A stretch of DNA of 64,000 nt. Origin: Sediminicola sp. YIK13 (GTDB lineage Bacteria > Bacteroidota > Bacteroidia > Flavobacteriales > Flavobacteriaceae). Below are positions 63,949 to 64,000 of the stretch, piece by piece. The notes below the pieces were generated by a model. That model searched no databases, had not been told where the DNA came from, and saw only the letters and a program-made list of their open reading frames with translations. The stretch lies in NCBI RefSeq assembly GCF_001430825.1, contig NZ_CP010535.1, forward strand, positions 2,770,501 to 2,834,500, read 5' to 3'. How positions within the stretch are numbered: the first letter of the stretch is position 1; the number at the start of each line of letters is the position of its first letter. The position numbers and the translations under genes are program-made.

Positions 63949-64000
63949 AAATATGTTTAAAATTAACTTTGATATTCTTTGATCCAAATTGGATCCATAT

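Overview
The window is chromosomal DNA of a member of the Flavobacteriaceae (Bacteroidota), probably marine; the genus is not certain. The evidence is low to moderate GC, the Bacteroidota -7 promoter element TAnnTTTG in front of several genes (best case TTTG-N18-TATCTTTG ahead of yceD-rpmF), signal peptides followed by lipoboxes, and family-specific gene orders such as yceD-rpmF-fabH-accB-accC. Most of the window is housekeeping sequence with compact genes and AT-rich spacers.

Layout. 1-7.5 kb: end of a metallo-beta-lactamase-fold gene, then an ion-transport block (Kef-type antiporter with stress-protein-like tail, SulP anion transporter plus universal stress protein, NhaP-type antiporter with RCK domain). 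7.5-15.2 kb: lepA, an outer-membrane beta-barrel protein, dusB, a LolE-like permease with rbfA, and methylmalonyl-CoA epimerase. 15.2-18.2 kb: a CAU-anticodon tRNA followed by two partial copies of its 3' end, each inside a ~190-bp repeat; a beta-propeller lipoprotein gene lies between the repeats. 18.2-26.9 kb is accessory: YiiX-like hydrolase, APC permease, an archaeal-type S-adenosylmethionine synthetase with a secreted isoaspartyl methyltransferase and a possible methyltransferase relic, a membrane-anchored Kelch protein, two small overlooked ORFs and a TauE-type permease. 27-33 kb: two divergent esterases and an amidoligase operon (ATP-grasp with Lys-rich tail, YbdK-type carboxylate-amine ligase, class I glutamine amidotransferase, probable second ATP-grasp protein). 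33-41.9 kb: ribE, pdxA, the yceD-rpmF-fabH-accB-accC lipid/ribosome block, a FAD oxidoreductase, a GreA-C-like protein, arfB and an ABC ATPase. 42-57 kb: S9 and S8 peptidases, asd, mscL, alr-tdk, rsmI, DUF819, adenine deaminase, OsmC and recJ. 57-64 kb: a candidate structured RNA antisense to the recJ direction, lpxH, a QueD-like gene, a 2OG-Fe(II) oxygenase, a GNAT-MATE-enoyl-CoA hydratase-DUF4199 run, a universal stress protein and tRNA-Ala(GGC) next to a possible integration boundary.

The best candidates for undescribed biology are the amidoligase operon (27.9-33.0 kb), the structured RNA at 57.1-57.3 kb, the tRNA-tail repeats at 15.3-18.1 kb, and the archaeal-type SAM synthetase/methyltransferase module at 21.3-23.4 kb. 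All functional statements are from reading the sequence; no database search was run.
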